Assembly: GCA_016126655.1 (NCBI GenBank)
Contig: CP065955.1
Coordinates: 558,001 to 622,000 of the forward strand
Source: Aerococcaceae bacterium zg-1292
Lineage (GTDB): Bacteria > Bacillota > Bacilli > Lactobacillales > Aerococcaceae
Direction of reading: 5' to 3'
DNA: 64,000 bases
The notes under the pieces are model-generated. The model saw only the letters and a list, made by a program, of their open reading frames with translations, ran no database searches and was not told where the DNA came from. Below are positions 9,147 through 19,009 of this stretch, piece by piece (the first letter of the stretch is position 1; each line of letters begins with the position of its first letter). Made by a program: the position numbers and the translations under genes.

Positions 9147-10493
9147 TTATTCAAAATACGAGCGATACATTGCTTGTAATGCATTTAATTTATCTTTCAT
9201 CCGAATGGTAAAGAACATACTAATTTCAGAAGCGCCTTGATTAATCATTCGAATACTAATTTTTTCTTGTGCCAATGCTTCGGTAGTCTTGTTTGCCATC
9301 CCGTGAGCGGCAACCATCCCTTCCCCGACGACGACCATAATTGCTAAGTCATCCTCAACCATTAGATTATCTGGTCGTAACTTGTCTTGAATCTCTTGTA
9401 AAATCGAATCGAGAACCCCTTCTAAATAATGTGACCGCACCACGACAGAAATATTATCAATCCCCGTTGGAATGTGTTCAATCGATACATTATGGTCTTC
9501 AAAAATTTGTAGTAAGCGACGTGTAAATCCAAGTTGACGGTTTAATAAATATTTTCGAATGGAGATAGCGGTGAATCCCTCATCACAACTAATACCGACA
9601 ACTGGAAGCTCTTCTTGATATTGGCGCTGCGCAACAATTTTGGTGCCTTTAATTTCTGGTTGGTTGGTATTGCGTACCATTACCGGTATGTTAACTTGGA
9701 ACAATGGTTCGAGTGCTTCATCATGGAAAATACCAAAACCGGAGTAAGACAGCTCGCGCATTTCACGGTAAGTAATTTCTTTAATGGCGTATGGATTGTC
9801 AATAATACCAGGATGCGCGGCATAAATATAACTTTGGTCGGTAAAATTTTCATAAATATCGGCTCGAACTCCGCGTGCAACAATAGCACCACTAATATCA
9901 CTACCACCGCGTGGAAAAGTAACAATATTACCTTCTTTAGAGTATCCAAAAAATCCAGGGATAATCAGGATAGCGTCACTGTCACGAAATTGTGCCATCT
10001 TTTCATAGGACTCTGGCAATAATTGTGCATTACCAGGTTCATCGGTTACGACAAAACCAAAGTCTTTCGGTGAAATATATTGTGCATTCACACCGAGTGA
10101 TAATAAATACTGGCTAAATAATTGCGCATTAAAATCTTCACCACACGCTTTTAAAGCATCAAGTAGTCGCTCACTATCGTGAATGGTTTGAATATATTGG
10201 CGTAGAACCTTTTCAAAATGTTGAATAATCGTTGAAGATAGCTTTAATGCTTCTACCATGTTAGCAAAGCGTGCTAAGATTGTATTGAATGACTCACTGT
10301 AATCTTGTTGAGTCACTACTTGTTCGTGTAAAGCGATTAATAAATCAGTCACCTTAATATCGGTTTCATCTCGCTTTCCAGGGGCAGAGACGACTACAAA
10401 TCGAATAGCTTCATCCTCTTTAATAATATTGGCTACTTTTGTTAATTGTGTGGCATTGCATAATGAACTACCACCAAATTTTGCTACTTTCAT
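9147..10493 (-). CDS. Aspartokinase (YclM-like, ACT domains)
   Basis: Phosphorylates aspartate, the first step to lysine, threonine, methionine and diaminopimelate. The 448-residue protein starts MKVAKFGGSS (nucleotide-binding motif), has VVVSAPGKRDETDIKVTDLL, a FPRGGSDISGAIVA motif near residue 210, and two C-terminal ACT-type regulatory domains (about 300-448). Length and start resemble B. subtilis YclM. I chose ATG 10493; two upstream ATGs at 10502 and 10505 overlap the SD (AAGGA). It is divergent from homoserine dehydrogenase with a 132-base shared control region. ACT domains imply amino-acid feedback, but the effector cannot be read from sequence. Confidence 0.93.
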   Translation of the reverse strand: MKVAKFGGSSLCNATQLTKVANIIKEDEAIRFVVVSAPGKRDETDIKVTDLLIALHEQVVTQQDYSESFNTILARFANMVEALKLSSTIIQHFEKVLRQYIQTIHDSERLLDALKACGEDFNAQLFSQYLLSLGVNAQYISPKDFGFVVTDEPGNAQLLPESYEKMAQFRDSDAILIIPGFFGYSKEGNIVTFPRGGSDISGAIVARGVRADIYENFTDQSYIYAAHPGIIDNPYAIKEITYREMRELSYSGFGIFHDEALEPLFQVNIPVMVRNTNQPEIKGTKIVAQRQYQEELPVVGISCDEGFTAISIRKYLLNRQLGFTRRLLQIFEDHNVSIEHIPTGIDNISVVVRSHYLEGVLDSILQEIQDKLRPDNLMVEDDLAIMVVVGEGMVAAHGMANKTTEALAQEKISIRMINQGASEISMFFTIRMKDKLNALQAMYRSYFE

Positions 10494-10625
10494 CTGCGTC
10501 ATCATCCTTACAAATAATTTTTTAATCTTTATGACACTATGATACATTAAATGATGGAAAAATTAAAGTCTTTGTTGTAAAATTAAAAATGTATGATAGA
10601 AAATGTTGCTGGGAGGCTCTGGATA

Positions 10626-11807
10626 ATGAAAATTGCAATTTTAGGGTTAGGAACCGTAGGTGGGGGTGTGTTGAGATTACTTCAAAACCAACCTAAAACA
10701 GCACATTTAGAGGTTGCTTATATTTTTGCACGTGAAATCCGTCATCCATCATTAGATTTAACAGGTATTAAAGTTACGAATGATTTGGATGAAATTTTAA
10801 ACAGTGATGTTGAATTAGTTGTGGAAGTACTCGGTGGAGTAGACATTGCGTATGATATTCACCGACAATGTTTAGCGCGTGGTAAACACGTGGTTACAGC
10901 GAATAAAGATATGTTGGCACTTCATTTAGATGAACTGGCTGCACTGGGGAATCAATACCAAGCACAAATTGGCTATGAAGCGAGTTGTGGAGGGGGTATT
11001 CCGATTATTCAAGTAATTGAGCATCATTTGGCAGCAAATACGATTACACGTCTGCTAGGTATTTTAAATGGAACAACAAATTATATATTGACACGGATGA
11101 CACAGGAACATTGGACTTATCAACAAGCCCTAGCGATGGCGCAACAACTAGGTTATGCTGAAAAAGACCCAACCAATGATGTAGCAGGATTGGATACAAG
11201 TCGCAAAATGGCGTTGTTATCAAGATTAGCGTACCACAAAACGGTTGATTGGCATCAGATGCCTATTAGAGGAATTGATGATGTGGCTTACGATGATATT
11301 GAAGCAGCTAAATTATTTGGCTATACCATGAAATTAGTCGGACAAAGTGAATTTGATGGTGAACATGTGTCGATGTCAGTAGAACCGATGTTGCTTTCGA
11401 ATTCACATGTTTTGGCTCATGTTAATGAAGCAAAAAATGCGCTTTTTGTAGCGGGAGACGCAGTCGGTGAAACGATGTTTTACGGGCCAGGTGCAGGTAG
11501 TTTGGAAACAGCTTCAGCCGTTGTTGCGGATATATTATTTATTGAGCGATTTGGTTTTACTGGTAATTTAGTGGCGGATACAGGAGCCATCAGTACAAAG
11601 GCGTCGCCTAAAAGAGTATATTATTTCCGGGTAGAAGAAGCGTTAGAACGAGTGAAAACAGTATTGAATGAGCTGGGTGTAGAGTTAACGCATTGGCATG
11701 AAGCAACCCAGGTGAGTTTCTTAACGCAGTCGATGACTGCTGAGCAATTGGATAAAATTCAACAGCAATTATCCGTTGTTGCATACTATACGGTCGAGGG
11801 AGTGTAA
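10626..11807 (+). CDS. hom: Homoserine dehydrogenase
   Basis: NAD(P)H-dependent reduction of aspartate semialdehyde to homoserine. The 393-residue protein has an N-terminal Rossmann motif ILGLGTVGGGV, the TANKDMLA motif, the catalytic-domain signature (YEASCGGGIPII and LGILNGTTNYILT), and a short C-terminal ACT-like tail from about residue 330. ATG 10626 follows GGGAGG at 10611-10616 by nine bases; an upstream ATG at 10593 lacks an SD. thrB begins three bases after the stop, so the two form an operon. Confidence 0.96.
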   Translation: MKIAILGLGTVGGGVLRLLQNQPKTAHLEVAYIFAREIRHPSLDLTGIKVTNDLDEILNSDVELVVEVLGGVDIAYDIHRQCLARGKHVVTANKDMLALHLDELAALGNQYQAQIGYEASCGGGIPIIQVIEHHLAANTITRLLGILNGTTNYILTRMTQEHWTYQQALAMAQQLGYAEKDPTNDVAGLDTSRKMALLSRLAYHKTVDWHQMPIRGIDDVAYDDIEAAKLFGYTMKLVGQSEFDGEHVSMSVEPMLLSNSHVLAHVNEAKNALFVAGDAVGETMFYGPGAGSLETASAVVADILFIERFGFTGNLVADTGAISTKASPKRVYYFRVEEALERVKTVLNELGVELTHWHEATQVSFLTQSMTAEQLDKIQQQLSVVAYYTVEGV

Positions 11808-11810
11808 TCA

Positions 11811-12683
11811 ATGGAAATATCAATAAAAGTTCCAGCTACAAGTGCGAATCTTGGCTTAGGATTTGATTCTATCGGTGTGGCAGTTAATAAATTTTTAGAA
11901 ATAACAGCTTCGCCGTCACCACACTGGCAATTTGAGTTTGAAACTGATTTTCTAGTGAATTTACCGCGAGATGAGCAAAATTTAGTGGCGCGTACTGCAA
12001 TCGTTGTGGCGCAGAAATATCAACAGACGATGCCACCGTTATCCGTTAAAATGCGCAGTGATATACCACTGACACATGGCTTAGGTAGCTCATCGAGTGC
12101 GATTGTTGCAGGTGTTGAATTAGCGAACCATTTTTGTCAATTGAATTTATCAGAGGCTGAAAAGATTGAATTTGGTAGTGAAATGGAAGGGCACCCGGAT
12201 AATGTAGGCCCTTGTATTACTGGTGGTGTATTTATTGGCGCTTACGATGAGGGAACCCTTGTATATGAAACATTTGAACTCGATAATGTGGCGTTGATAA
12301 TTAGTGTGCCACCGTATGAATTAAGTACCGAAAAGGCTCGAAATGTATTGCCGACAACCTATCAAAAACACGATGCGGTGATGCAAAATGCGTTGAATAA
12401 TGTCATGGTGGCTGCGTTAATCAAAGGTGATTATCAAAAAATGGGACAATTGATGATGCGTGACCGATTGCACGAGCCGTATCGCCAAGTATTGATTCCA
12501 GAATTTGAAATGGTGCGCAAACTAGCTATGGCGACAGGTGCCTATGCGTCAGTTATTAGTGGAGCAGGGCCAACTATTTTAACATTATGTGAAGAATCAA
12601 AAGCAGACACCATCATCTGTCAATTACAAATGGCTGTTGCATCTTGCCAACATGAATGCGTTGATATTTATCAGCCGAATTAA
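11811..12683 (+). CDS. thrB: Homoserine kinase
   Basis: GHMP-family kinase that makes O-phosphohomoserine. The 290-residue length is normal. It shows PATSANLGLGFDSIG at the N-terminus, the phosphate-binding GLGSSSSAIVAG motif near residue 88 and the C-terminal VISGAGPTIL motif. It directly follows hom. No threonine synthase gene is next to it, so threonine formation needs a thrC elsewhere. Confidence 0.96.
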   Translation: MEISIKVPATSANLGLGFDSIGVAVNKFLEITASPSPHWQFEFETDFLVNLPRDEQNLVARTAIVVAQKYQQTMPPLSVKMRSDIPLTHGLGSSSSAIVAGVELANHFCQLNLSEAEKIEFGSEMEGHPDNVGPCITGGVFIGAYDEGTLVYETFELDNVALIISVPPYELSTEKARNVLPTTYQKHDAVMQNALNNVMVAALIKGDYQKMGQLMMRDRLHEPYRQVLIPEFEMVRKLAMATGAYASVISGAGPTILTLCEESKADTIICQLQMAVASCQHECVDIYQPN

Positions 12684-12756
12684 TGGCAGTTTGCTTGGGT
12701 AGCTGTGCTGTCCGCTTTATGAATTACTCTGTTGATGTTGTAATCAAGTTAATTTT

Positions 12757-12808
12757 AAAAGTGTTGTTACAGCGACTTGTTGTTTATCGTTGTTGCAACA
12801 CTTTATTT
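12757..12808. terminator. Probable terminator between thrB and thioesterase
   Basis: AAAAGTGTTG at 12757-12766 is complementary to CAACACTTT at 12796-12804. The loop is long but partly self-complementary. It lies between convergent genes and may serve both. Confidence 0.5.
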
Positions 12809-12816
12809 TATGGGTG

Positions 12817-13179
12817 TTAAGCTGTAATACGTGCCATAAATTTTTCTTTAAGGATGATAACACGTGTATGTGTAGCAGTTGCGATGGTTCTATTTGAATC
12901 GGAAGCACTTAATTCAAAGTGATACTGCCGACCATCTTGCTTCATCGCATTGATAGTGACTGTAATGGTATCGTGTATCGCACTCGGTGCTAGATGTTGT
13001 ATGGAAAATTGTGCTCCGACAGTCGATTGCGTGTCATCAAGTTGTTCTTGGCAAGTTAAGTAAGCAGCATTTTCCATATAGGCGATTAGCATTGGTGTAC
13101 TCAAGACATCGAGGCCGCCAGAACCGATGACGGCAGCTGCATGATGTGGTTCTACTGTATAAGTATATTGGGTTGACAT
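12817..13179 (-). CDS. Thioesterase family protein, FlK-like hotdog fold
   Basis: A 120-residue single-domain protein whose pattern (VEPHHAAAVIGSGGLDVLSTPML, then MENAAY, then a strand-rich second half with DGRQYHFELSA) resembles the fluoroacetyl-CoA thioesterase FlK-like family of hotdog acyl-CoA thioesterases. The substrate is not predictable. It lies convergent to thrB and is probably monocistronic. Its SD (GAGGAGG) is contiguous with the right end of a palindromic element at 13193-13310 on the minus strand. Confidence 0.8.
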   Translation of the reverse strand: MSTQYTYTVEPHHAAAVIGSGGLDVLSTPMLIAYMENAAYLTCQEQLDDTQSTVGAQFSIQHLAPSAIHDTITVTINAMKQDGRQYHFELSASDSNRTIATATHTRVIILKEKFMARITA

Positions 13180-13192
13180 ATATTCCTCCTCA

Positions 13193-13310
13193 TTCCGGCT
13201 CCAACTCGCTGAAATGACTCCACTTCACAAAACGCTTGGAGTACTTAATGCACTCCTGCGCATTTTGCTCCAGTGGTTCATTTCAAAGCGCTCGTTGTCG
13301 CACTATGTTA
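13193..13310 (-). repeat. Palindromic element upstream of thioesterase gene
   Basis: Minus-strand copy of the TGAAATGA/TCATTTCA subtype. The inner stem is GAGTGCATT..AGTACTC-like. Its right end GGAGCCGGAATGAGGAGG is directly the ribosome binding site of the thioesterase gene. Confidence 0.8.
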
Positions 13311-13311
13311 A

Positions 13312-13534
13312 TTCCGGCTCCAACTCGCTGAAATGACTCCACTTCACAAAACGCTTGGAGTGCTTAACGCACTCCCTCGCATTTCTAATCCGGTTCGTTC
13401 GGATTGCCTCGACATCCACTTCGCATAGTTTTTGAAGCGCATTAGCGCTTCAAAAACTATGCTCCAGTGATTCGAGGTAGAACGTCCTCTCTTACACTAT
13501 GTTTTCCAGTGATTCATTTCACAGCTAGTCGCAC
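13312..13534 (-). repeat. Second nested palindromic element
   Basis: The outer copy (13312-13384 and 13504-13534) is of the TGAAATGA/TCATTTCA subtype. A full copy with GCCTCGA/TCGAGG arms and inner stem TTGAAGCGC...GCGCTTCAA fills about 13385-13503. Read on the minus strand, the insert lies right after the CACTGGA box of the outer element, the same place as in the nested copy at 7514-7734. Confidence 0.8.
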
Positions 13535-13615
13535 GTGATATCTACTAGTATACCATGAAATGTGGCGCTTTAACGGTTTTCGTGATTTTTGATAATGAGA
13601 AAAACCTATAAACTC

Positions 13616-13643
13616 TTGACAAATACTATATAAGCAATATAAT
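13616..13643 (+). promoter_or_regulatory. Promoter of the serS T-box transcript
   Basis: TTGACA at 13616-13621 and TATAAT at 13638-13643, both perfect, with a 16-base spacer. It lies just before the T-box leader. Confidence 0.85.
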
Positions 13644-13654
13644 AAATGTAACAG

Positions 13655-13886
13655 ATGTGACTAGTACTTAAAGCGCGAGTTCAGAGACATGGTGGATGGT
13701 GCAAACCATGCGAGTTAATTAAGGAATCCACACATTGAGATGCCTATGAAAACAATATTGATTAAATAGAGCCGGTAATCCCGTTAACGATTAGTAATGA
13801 GTGCAAAGAATGATTAATTCTTTGAAATCGGGTGGTACCGCGAACAGAGCCTTCGTCCCAGATAATGGGGAGGCTCTGTATTTTTT
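13655..13886 (+). promoter_or_regulatory. T-box leader of serS
   Basis: tRNA-sensing riboswitch. The T-box motif GGGTGGTACCGCG is at 13830-13842. The terminator CAGAGCCT/AGGCTCTG at 13845-13878 is followed by a T run. The stem I region has the AGAGA-like bulge (TCAGAGACA at 13681) and GAATCCAC at 13724-13731, where TCC (13727-13729) is a serine codon in the expected specifier position. Uncharged tRNA-Ser would favour the antiterminator and turn serS on. Confidence 0.88.
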
Positions 13887-13985
13887 GTCGGGATATTAAG
13901 GAGTGCCTGAATAAACATATGAGTAATAGCGCTAAAGTGTTTAGATTTGAGCTGCTGGATAATATTATGTATGAATATTCTATAG

Positions 13986-15320
<1,335 letters not shown>

Positions 15321-15325
15321 TCTAA

Positions 15326-15361
15326 AAAATACCGTTACTAAAAAGAGTAACGGTATTTTGC
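15326..15361 (+). terminator. Terminator after serS
   Basis: AAAATACCGTTAC at 15326-15338 pairs with GTAACGGTATTTT at 15347-15359 directly after the serS stop. The tail is short, so part of the T tract lies inside the stem. Confidence 0.8.
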
Positions 15362-15416
15362 TATTGTATTTCTAAATGAAAAAAGCCAGGGAGTCCCGAC
15401 TAATCCAATCAAGCTA

Positions 15417-15500
15417 TGCGGTGAATGGGACTTGAACCCACACGAGTATACACTCACCACCCCCTCAAGATGGCGCGTCTGCCATTCCGCCACCACCGCA
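15417..15500 (-). tRNA. tRNA-Leu (anticodon GAG)
   Basis: Minus-strand 84-base tRNA with a long variable arm (GGTGAGTGTATACTCGT region). The acceptor stem TGCGGTG/CACCGCA is complete, the D arm is GGCGGAATGGCAGACGC, and the T loop is GGGTTCAAGTCCC. The anticodon stem CCATC/GGTGG encloses loop TTGAGGG, giving GAG, which reads CUC and CUU. CCA is not encoded. Confidence 0.95.
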
Positions 15501-15620
15501 AGTGATGCAAAATTTACTACTCTAAAATATCATGTTTTCTGAAAAATGTCAATTAAATCACCGATAAAGTACCGGTTCCGGAAAAAGAATAAAAATCTTC
15601 ATAAAAAAGTCAAAAAAGTG

Positions 15621-15649
15621 TTGCAAACGTTTGCGCTATAGAGTATACT
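15621..15649 (+). promoter_or_regulatory. Sugar transporter promoter with LacI-type operator
   Basis: TTGCAA at 15621-15626 and TATACT at 15644-15649 are 17 bases apart. The perfect 12-base palindrome GCAAACGTTTGC at 15623-15634 overlaps the -35 box. It fits a LacI/MalR-family or CcpA operator, so repression of the ABC operon without its sugar, or by glucose, is likely. Confidence 0.75.
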
Positions 15650-15754
15650 TAGACTTGTAAGCGTTATATGCGCGCAAAAAAACGTGCAACAATGAAGCGT
15701 TAGAAGTGGCAGTTACTTCAGGTCATTGGAGCCAAAATATGAGGAGGAGAAGTA

Positions 15755-17047
15755 ATGAAAAAATCATTGTTCAAAAAAATCAGTAAGGCTATCCTAGCGT
15801 TAAGTGCATTAGGAACAGTTATTGCACCAACCGTTGCTAATGCTGCATCCAGTGATGCCAATGCGTTCACTATTTATTCAAATAAGAGTGAAACACAAAA
15901 AGCGTTAACTGAATATGCTGCTAAATGGGGTAAAGAAAATGGTGTTAATGTTACGGTGAAAGTATGTTCAGGTTCATGTACATTAGCGGATCAATTGAAA
16001 GCAGACTTTACAGCAGGGGACGGACCAGACGTATTTGTTATCGAAGGTCAAGCTGGATATGATATGTGGAAAGATGTTTTACAACCAATTTCTGGTAAAT
16101 GGGTTGACCAAACAGATTTTGAATTCAAACAAGACGGCAAAGTCTATGGTTTCCCAGTATCAGTAGAAGGATATGGTTTAGCTTATAACAAAGAATTATT
16201 AGAAAAAGCAGGTATTGATCCTGAAAGCTTAAATTCATTTGAAGCAGTGAAATCAGCATTTGAAGATTTAGAAAAACGTAAAGAAGAATTAGGTTTATCA
16301 ACGGTAGTAGCTAATGCAACTAAAGAAGGTGAAACTTGGATTATGGGTATCCATGATTTCAACGCATACTTAGGTGCAGGTTTAGAAAATGGGGACCGTT
16401 CAGTCGTTGAAAAATTTGTTAAAGGTGAAGTAGACGAAGAACGTTTATCAAAATATGCTGATTGGGTAGAATTATTATTCAAACACACTGATAAACAAAT
16501 GTTAACAGTTGGTACGCAAGAAGATATGGATATTGCCTTTGCTCAAGGTAAAGCAGCCTTCTTACACCAAGGTTCTTGGAAAGACCCTAACTTAACAGAA
16601 TTAGATGCTAAATTTAAAATGGGCTTCATCCCTTATCAAACATTAGGCGCTGACAAAAATGGCGAAGGTTTATTTATCGGAGCACCTTCTTACTATGTTG
16701 TAAACAAAGATACAGCAGCATTAGAAAAAATTACTAAATTCTTTGATGATATGGTTGGTACAGAAGCAGGTCAAGATTACATGGTTAATAAAGCAAACAT
16801 GATTTCTGCTTACTCTTCAACAAAAGCAAAACCAAGTACACCATTATCTAGCGCTATCTCACAATGGGTTGCTGATGGAAAACCTGTTTATTCATTCGAT
16901 AACCCATACTTCATGCCAGATGGATTTGGTATGTCTAACTTAGGACCAATCTACGGTCAATTTGCTCAAGGAAATATTGACAAAGCACAATTTATGGAAT
17001 TAATTAAAGCTGAAATTGCGAAAGTTCCAGAATTATTAGGTCAATAA
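15755..17047 (+). CDS. Sugar ABC transporter substrate-binding protein
   Basis: Family 1 (MalE-like) extracellular solute-binding protein of a carbohydrate ABC importer, 430 residues. It has a classical signal peptide (KK-rich start, hydrophobic core about 12-25, cleavage after ANA near residue 31) but no lipobox cysteine, which is unusual for a Gram-positive binding protein. Two cysteines (CSGSC near residue 74) in the mature part could form a disulphide. Binding-protein motifs seen are GDGPDVFVIEG and YGFPVSVEGYGLAYNKELLEKAGI. ATG 15755 follows GAGGAGGAG. Two permease genes follow. The sugar cannot be named. Confidence 0.9.
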   Translation: MKKSLFKKISKAILALSALGTVIAPTVANAASSDANAFTIYSNKSETQKALTEYAAKWGKENGVNVTVKVCSGSCTLADQLKADFTAGDGPDVFVIEGQAGYDMWKDVLQPISGKWVDQTDFEFKQDGKVYGFPVSVEGYGLAYNKELLEKAGIDPESLNSFEAVKSAFEDLEKRKEELGLSTVVANATKEGETWIMGIHDFNAYLGAGLENGDRSVVEKFVKGEVDEERLSKYADWVELLFKHTDKQMLTVGTQEDMDIAFAQGKAAFLHQGSWKDPNLTELDAKFKMGFIPYQTLGADKNGEGLFIGAPSYYVVNKDTAALEKITKFFDDMVGTEAGQDYMVNKANMISAYSSTKAKPSTPLSSAISQWVADGKPVYSFDNPYFMPDGFGMSNLGPIYGQFAQGNIDKAQFMELIKAEIAKVPELLGQ

Positions 17048-17075
17048 TTCAATCAATAAAACATAAAAATAGGGA

Positions 17076-17155
17076 TTGAGGTGGTTTTGTTGCCGCCTCA
17101 ACCTATCTTTATTATTTAACCGATGGGGTTTCGGCAGGAATCCCATTTATTTTTG
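17076..17155 (+). terminator. Two intra-operon hairpins after the binding-protein gene
   Basis: Hairpin 1: TTGAGGTGG (17076-17084) with CCGCCTCAA (17093-17101). Hairpin 2: ATGGG (17123-17127) with CCCAT (17142-17146) followed by TTATTTTTG. These probably act as partial terminators or 3'-end stabilisers that keep binding-protein mRNA above permease mRNA. Confidence 0.6.
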
Positions 17156-17174
17156 AAAAGAAGAGGTGAAAGAG

Positions 17175-18092
17175 ATGGCAACACAGTCAAGACGCGGAAA
17201 ACGTGAACGACGTAATTTTGTGATTTTAGTTTCTCCGGCATTATTTATATTTTCTCTTGTTATTATTGTTCCATTTTTCTTAGGTCTTTACTATTCATTC
17301 ACTAACTGGGGTGGCATTATTAAGCCAGTTACAAAGATGGTAGGGTTTGAGAATTATGCTCAAGCATTTAAGGATACACGTTTCCAATATTCATTATTAG
17401 TAACCGCAATTTTTGCGATTATTAACGTATTGGTTGTAAACTTTATCGCTTTTGGCTTAGCATTACTCGTTTCAAGTGAAGTTAAACTGAAAAATATGTA
17501 CCGTGCAGGATTTTTCGTACCGAATTTAATTGGGGGATTAGTACTCGGTTATATTTGGCAATTCGTCTTTAACAATGTCTTTCCAAACTTAGGAAAAGCC
17601 ATCGGCAGCGAATTCTTAGTGAATAATCTATTTTTAGGGAATCCACGTTTGGCAGTCATGGCACTAGTGATTACCAATACTTGGCAATATGCGGGTTATA
17701 TTATGATGATTTACTTTGCGGCATTGCAAAATGTACCAAAATCATTGACCGAAGCTGCCTCATTGGACGGAGCAAACTGGTGGTTTAGATTGCGTCATAT
17801 TACAATTCCGATGATTATGCCAGCTTTTACGGTGTCATTGTTTTTAACAATTAATAACTCATTCAAGATGTTCGATGTTAACTACTCATTAACTGGCGGA
17901 GGTCCATCAATGTTATGGGCTAATCAAGCGATTAAGAGTACCGAATTTATTACGATGAATATTTATAATACGGCATCGGTTGAAAACCAAATGGCACGTG
18001 GACAGGCTAGAGCGATTATCTTATTCGTTATTTTAGTAGTCATAAGTATTACGCAAACGACGATTACGAAGAGAAAAGAGGTTGAAATGTAA
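17175..18092 (+). CDS. Sugar ABC transporter permease (MalF-like)
   Basis: Integral membrane subunit of a carbohydrate ABC importer, 305 residues, six predicted membrane segments. The coupling EAA loop is clear (EAASLDGANWWFRLRHITIP). ATG 17175 follows AAGAGGTG; the GTG at 17166 lies inside that SD. The stop overlaps the next start by one base, so the two permeases are translationally coupled. No ATPase gene is present, so a shared MsmK-type ATPase encoded elsewhere is expected. Confidence 0.93.
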   Translation: MATQSRRGKRERRNFVILVSPALFIFSLVIIVPFFLGLYYSFTNWGGIIKPVTKMVGFENYAQAFKDTRFQYSLLVTAIFAIINVLVVNFIAFGLALLVSSEVKLKNMYRAGFFVPNLIGGLVLGYIWQFVFNNVFPNLGKAIGSEFLVNNLFLGNPRLAVMALVITNTWQYAGYIMMIYFAALQNVPKSLTEAASLDGANWWFRLRHITIPMIMPAFTVSLFLTINNSFKMFDVNYSLTGGGPSMLWANQAIKSTEFITMNIYNTASVENQMARGQARAIILFVILVVISITQTTITKRKEVEM

Positions 18093-18964
18093 TGAGTAAA
18101 AAAACAGCAGGCCGTTGGGCATTAGAAATTTTTGCCGCATTAACCTTTATTCTATTCATTAGTCCAATTATATTACTAATCATTAACGCAGCGAAAACCT
18201 CGCCACAAATTTTATCAAATCCATTGAATTTACCGAAAGAATGGGGGAATCTTTGGAATAATATTGTAGAGATTTGGAATAATCCGGTCGTTAAGTATAA
18301 AGAAAGTTTCTTATCGTCAGTGATTATTACTGTATTATCGTTGACACTCATTACGTTGATTTCGTCATTGGCAGCTTGGGGCTTGGTTCGTTATCAATCC
18401 AAATGGTCAAACGTTATCTTCTTAATCTTTGTCGCATCAATGGTTATTCCGTTCCAAGTTGTTATGTATCCATTAATTTCATGGTTTAAAACGGTCAGTG
18501 ACCATGTAACGATTCCATTTATGGGATTCAGCTTACTGCGTTCGTACCAAGGGATTATTTTAGCTTATATCGGGTTCGGGATGGGACTATCCATTTTTAT
18601 GTTCCATGGATTTATTAAAGGAGTACCATTAGAAATCGAAGAAGCTGCAGAAATTGATGGCTGTAATAAATTCCAAACATTTTTCTATGTAGTATTACCG
18701 ATTTTAAAACCAATCTATATTACCATCATTATTTTAAATGGTATTTGGATTTGGAATGACTTCTTATTACCATTATTATTATTAGGTAAAGGAAATGCCA
18801 TTCAAACCTTACCAATCGCTGTATCCAACTTTGCCGGAGCCTTTACAAAAGAATGGGACATGATTTTAAGTTCTGCTTTATTTGTTATGTTGCCAATTAT
18901 TATCATCTTCTTGATTGCGCAAAAACAAATCTTAAAAGGTATGGTAGACGGCGCCATCAAGTAA
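18092..18964 (+). CDS. Sugar ABC transporter permease (MalG-like)
   Basis: Second membrane subunit, 290 residues with about six membrane segments. The EAA loop is EIEEAAEIDGCNKFQTFFYV. It pairs with the upstream permease to form the heterodimeric channel. It is the last gene of the operon; a terminator follows 16 bases later. Confidence 0.93.
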   Translation: MSKKTAGRWALEIFAALTFILFISPIILLIINAAKTSPQILSNPLNLPKEWGNLWNNIVEIWNNPVVKYKESFLSSVIITVLSLTLITLISSLAAWGLVRYQSKWSNVIFLIFVASMVIPFQVVMYPLISWFKTVSDHVTIPFMGFSLLRSYQGIILAYIGFGMGLSIFMFHGFIKGVPLEIEEAAEIDGCNKFQTFFYVVLPILKPIYITIIILNGIWIWNDFLLPLLLLGKGNAIQTLPIAVSNFAGAFTKEWDMILSSALFVMLPIIIIFLIAQKQILKGMVDGAIK

Positions 18965-18979
18965 TTAATCAACTAATGA

Positions 18980-19009
18980 TAGTGGCACTCTCGGGTGTCG
19001 CTATTTTTA
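18980..19009 (+). terminator. Terminator of the sugar ABC operon
   Basis: AGTGGCAC pairs with GTGTCGCT (two G-U pairs), followed by ATTTTTAT. It stands between the permease stop and the repeat array. Confidence 0.7.
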
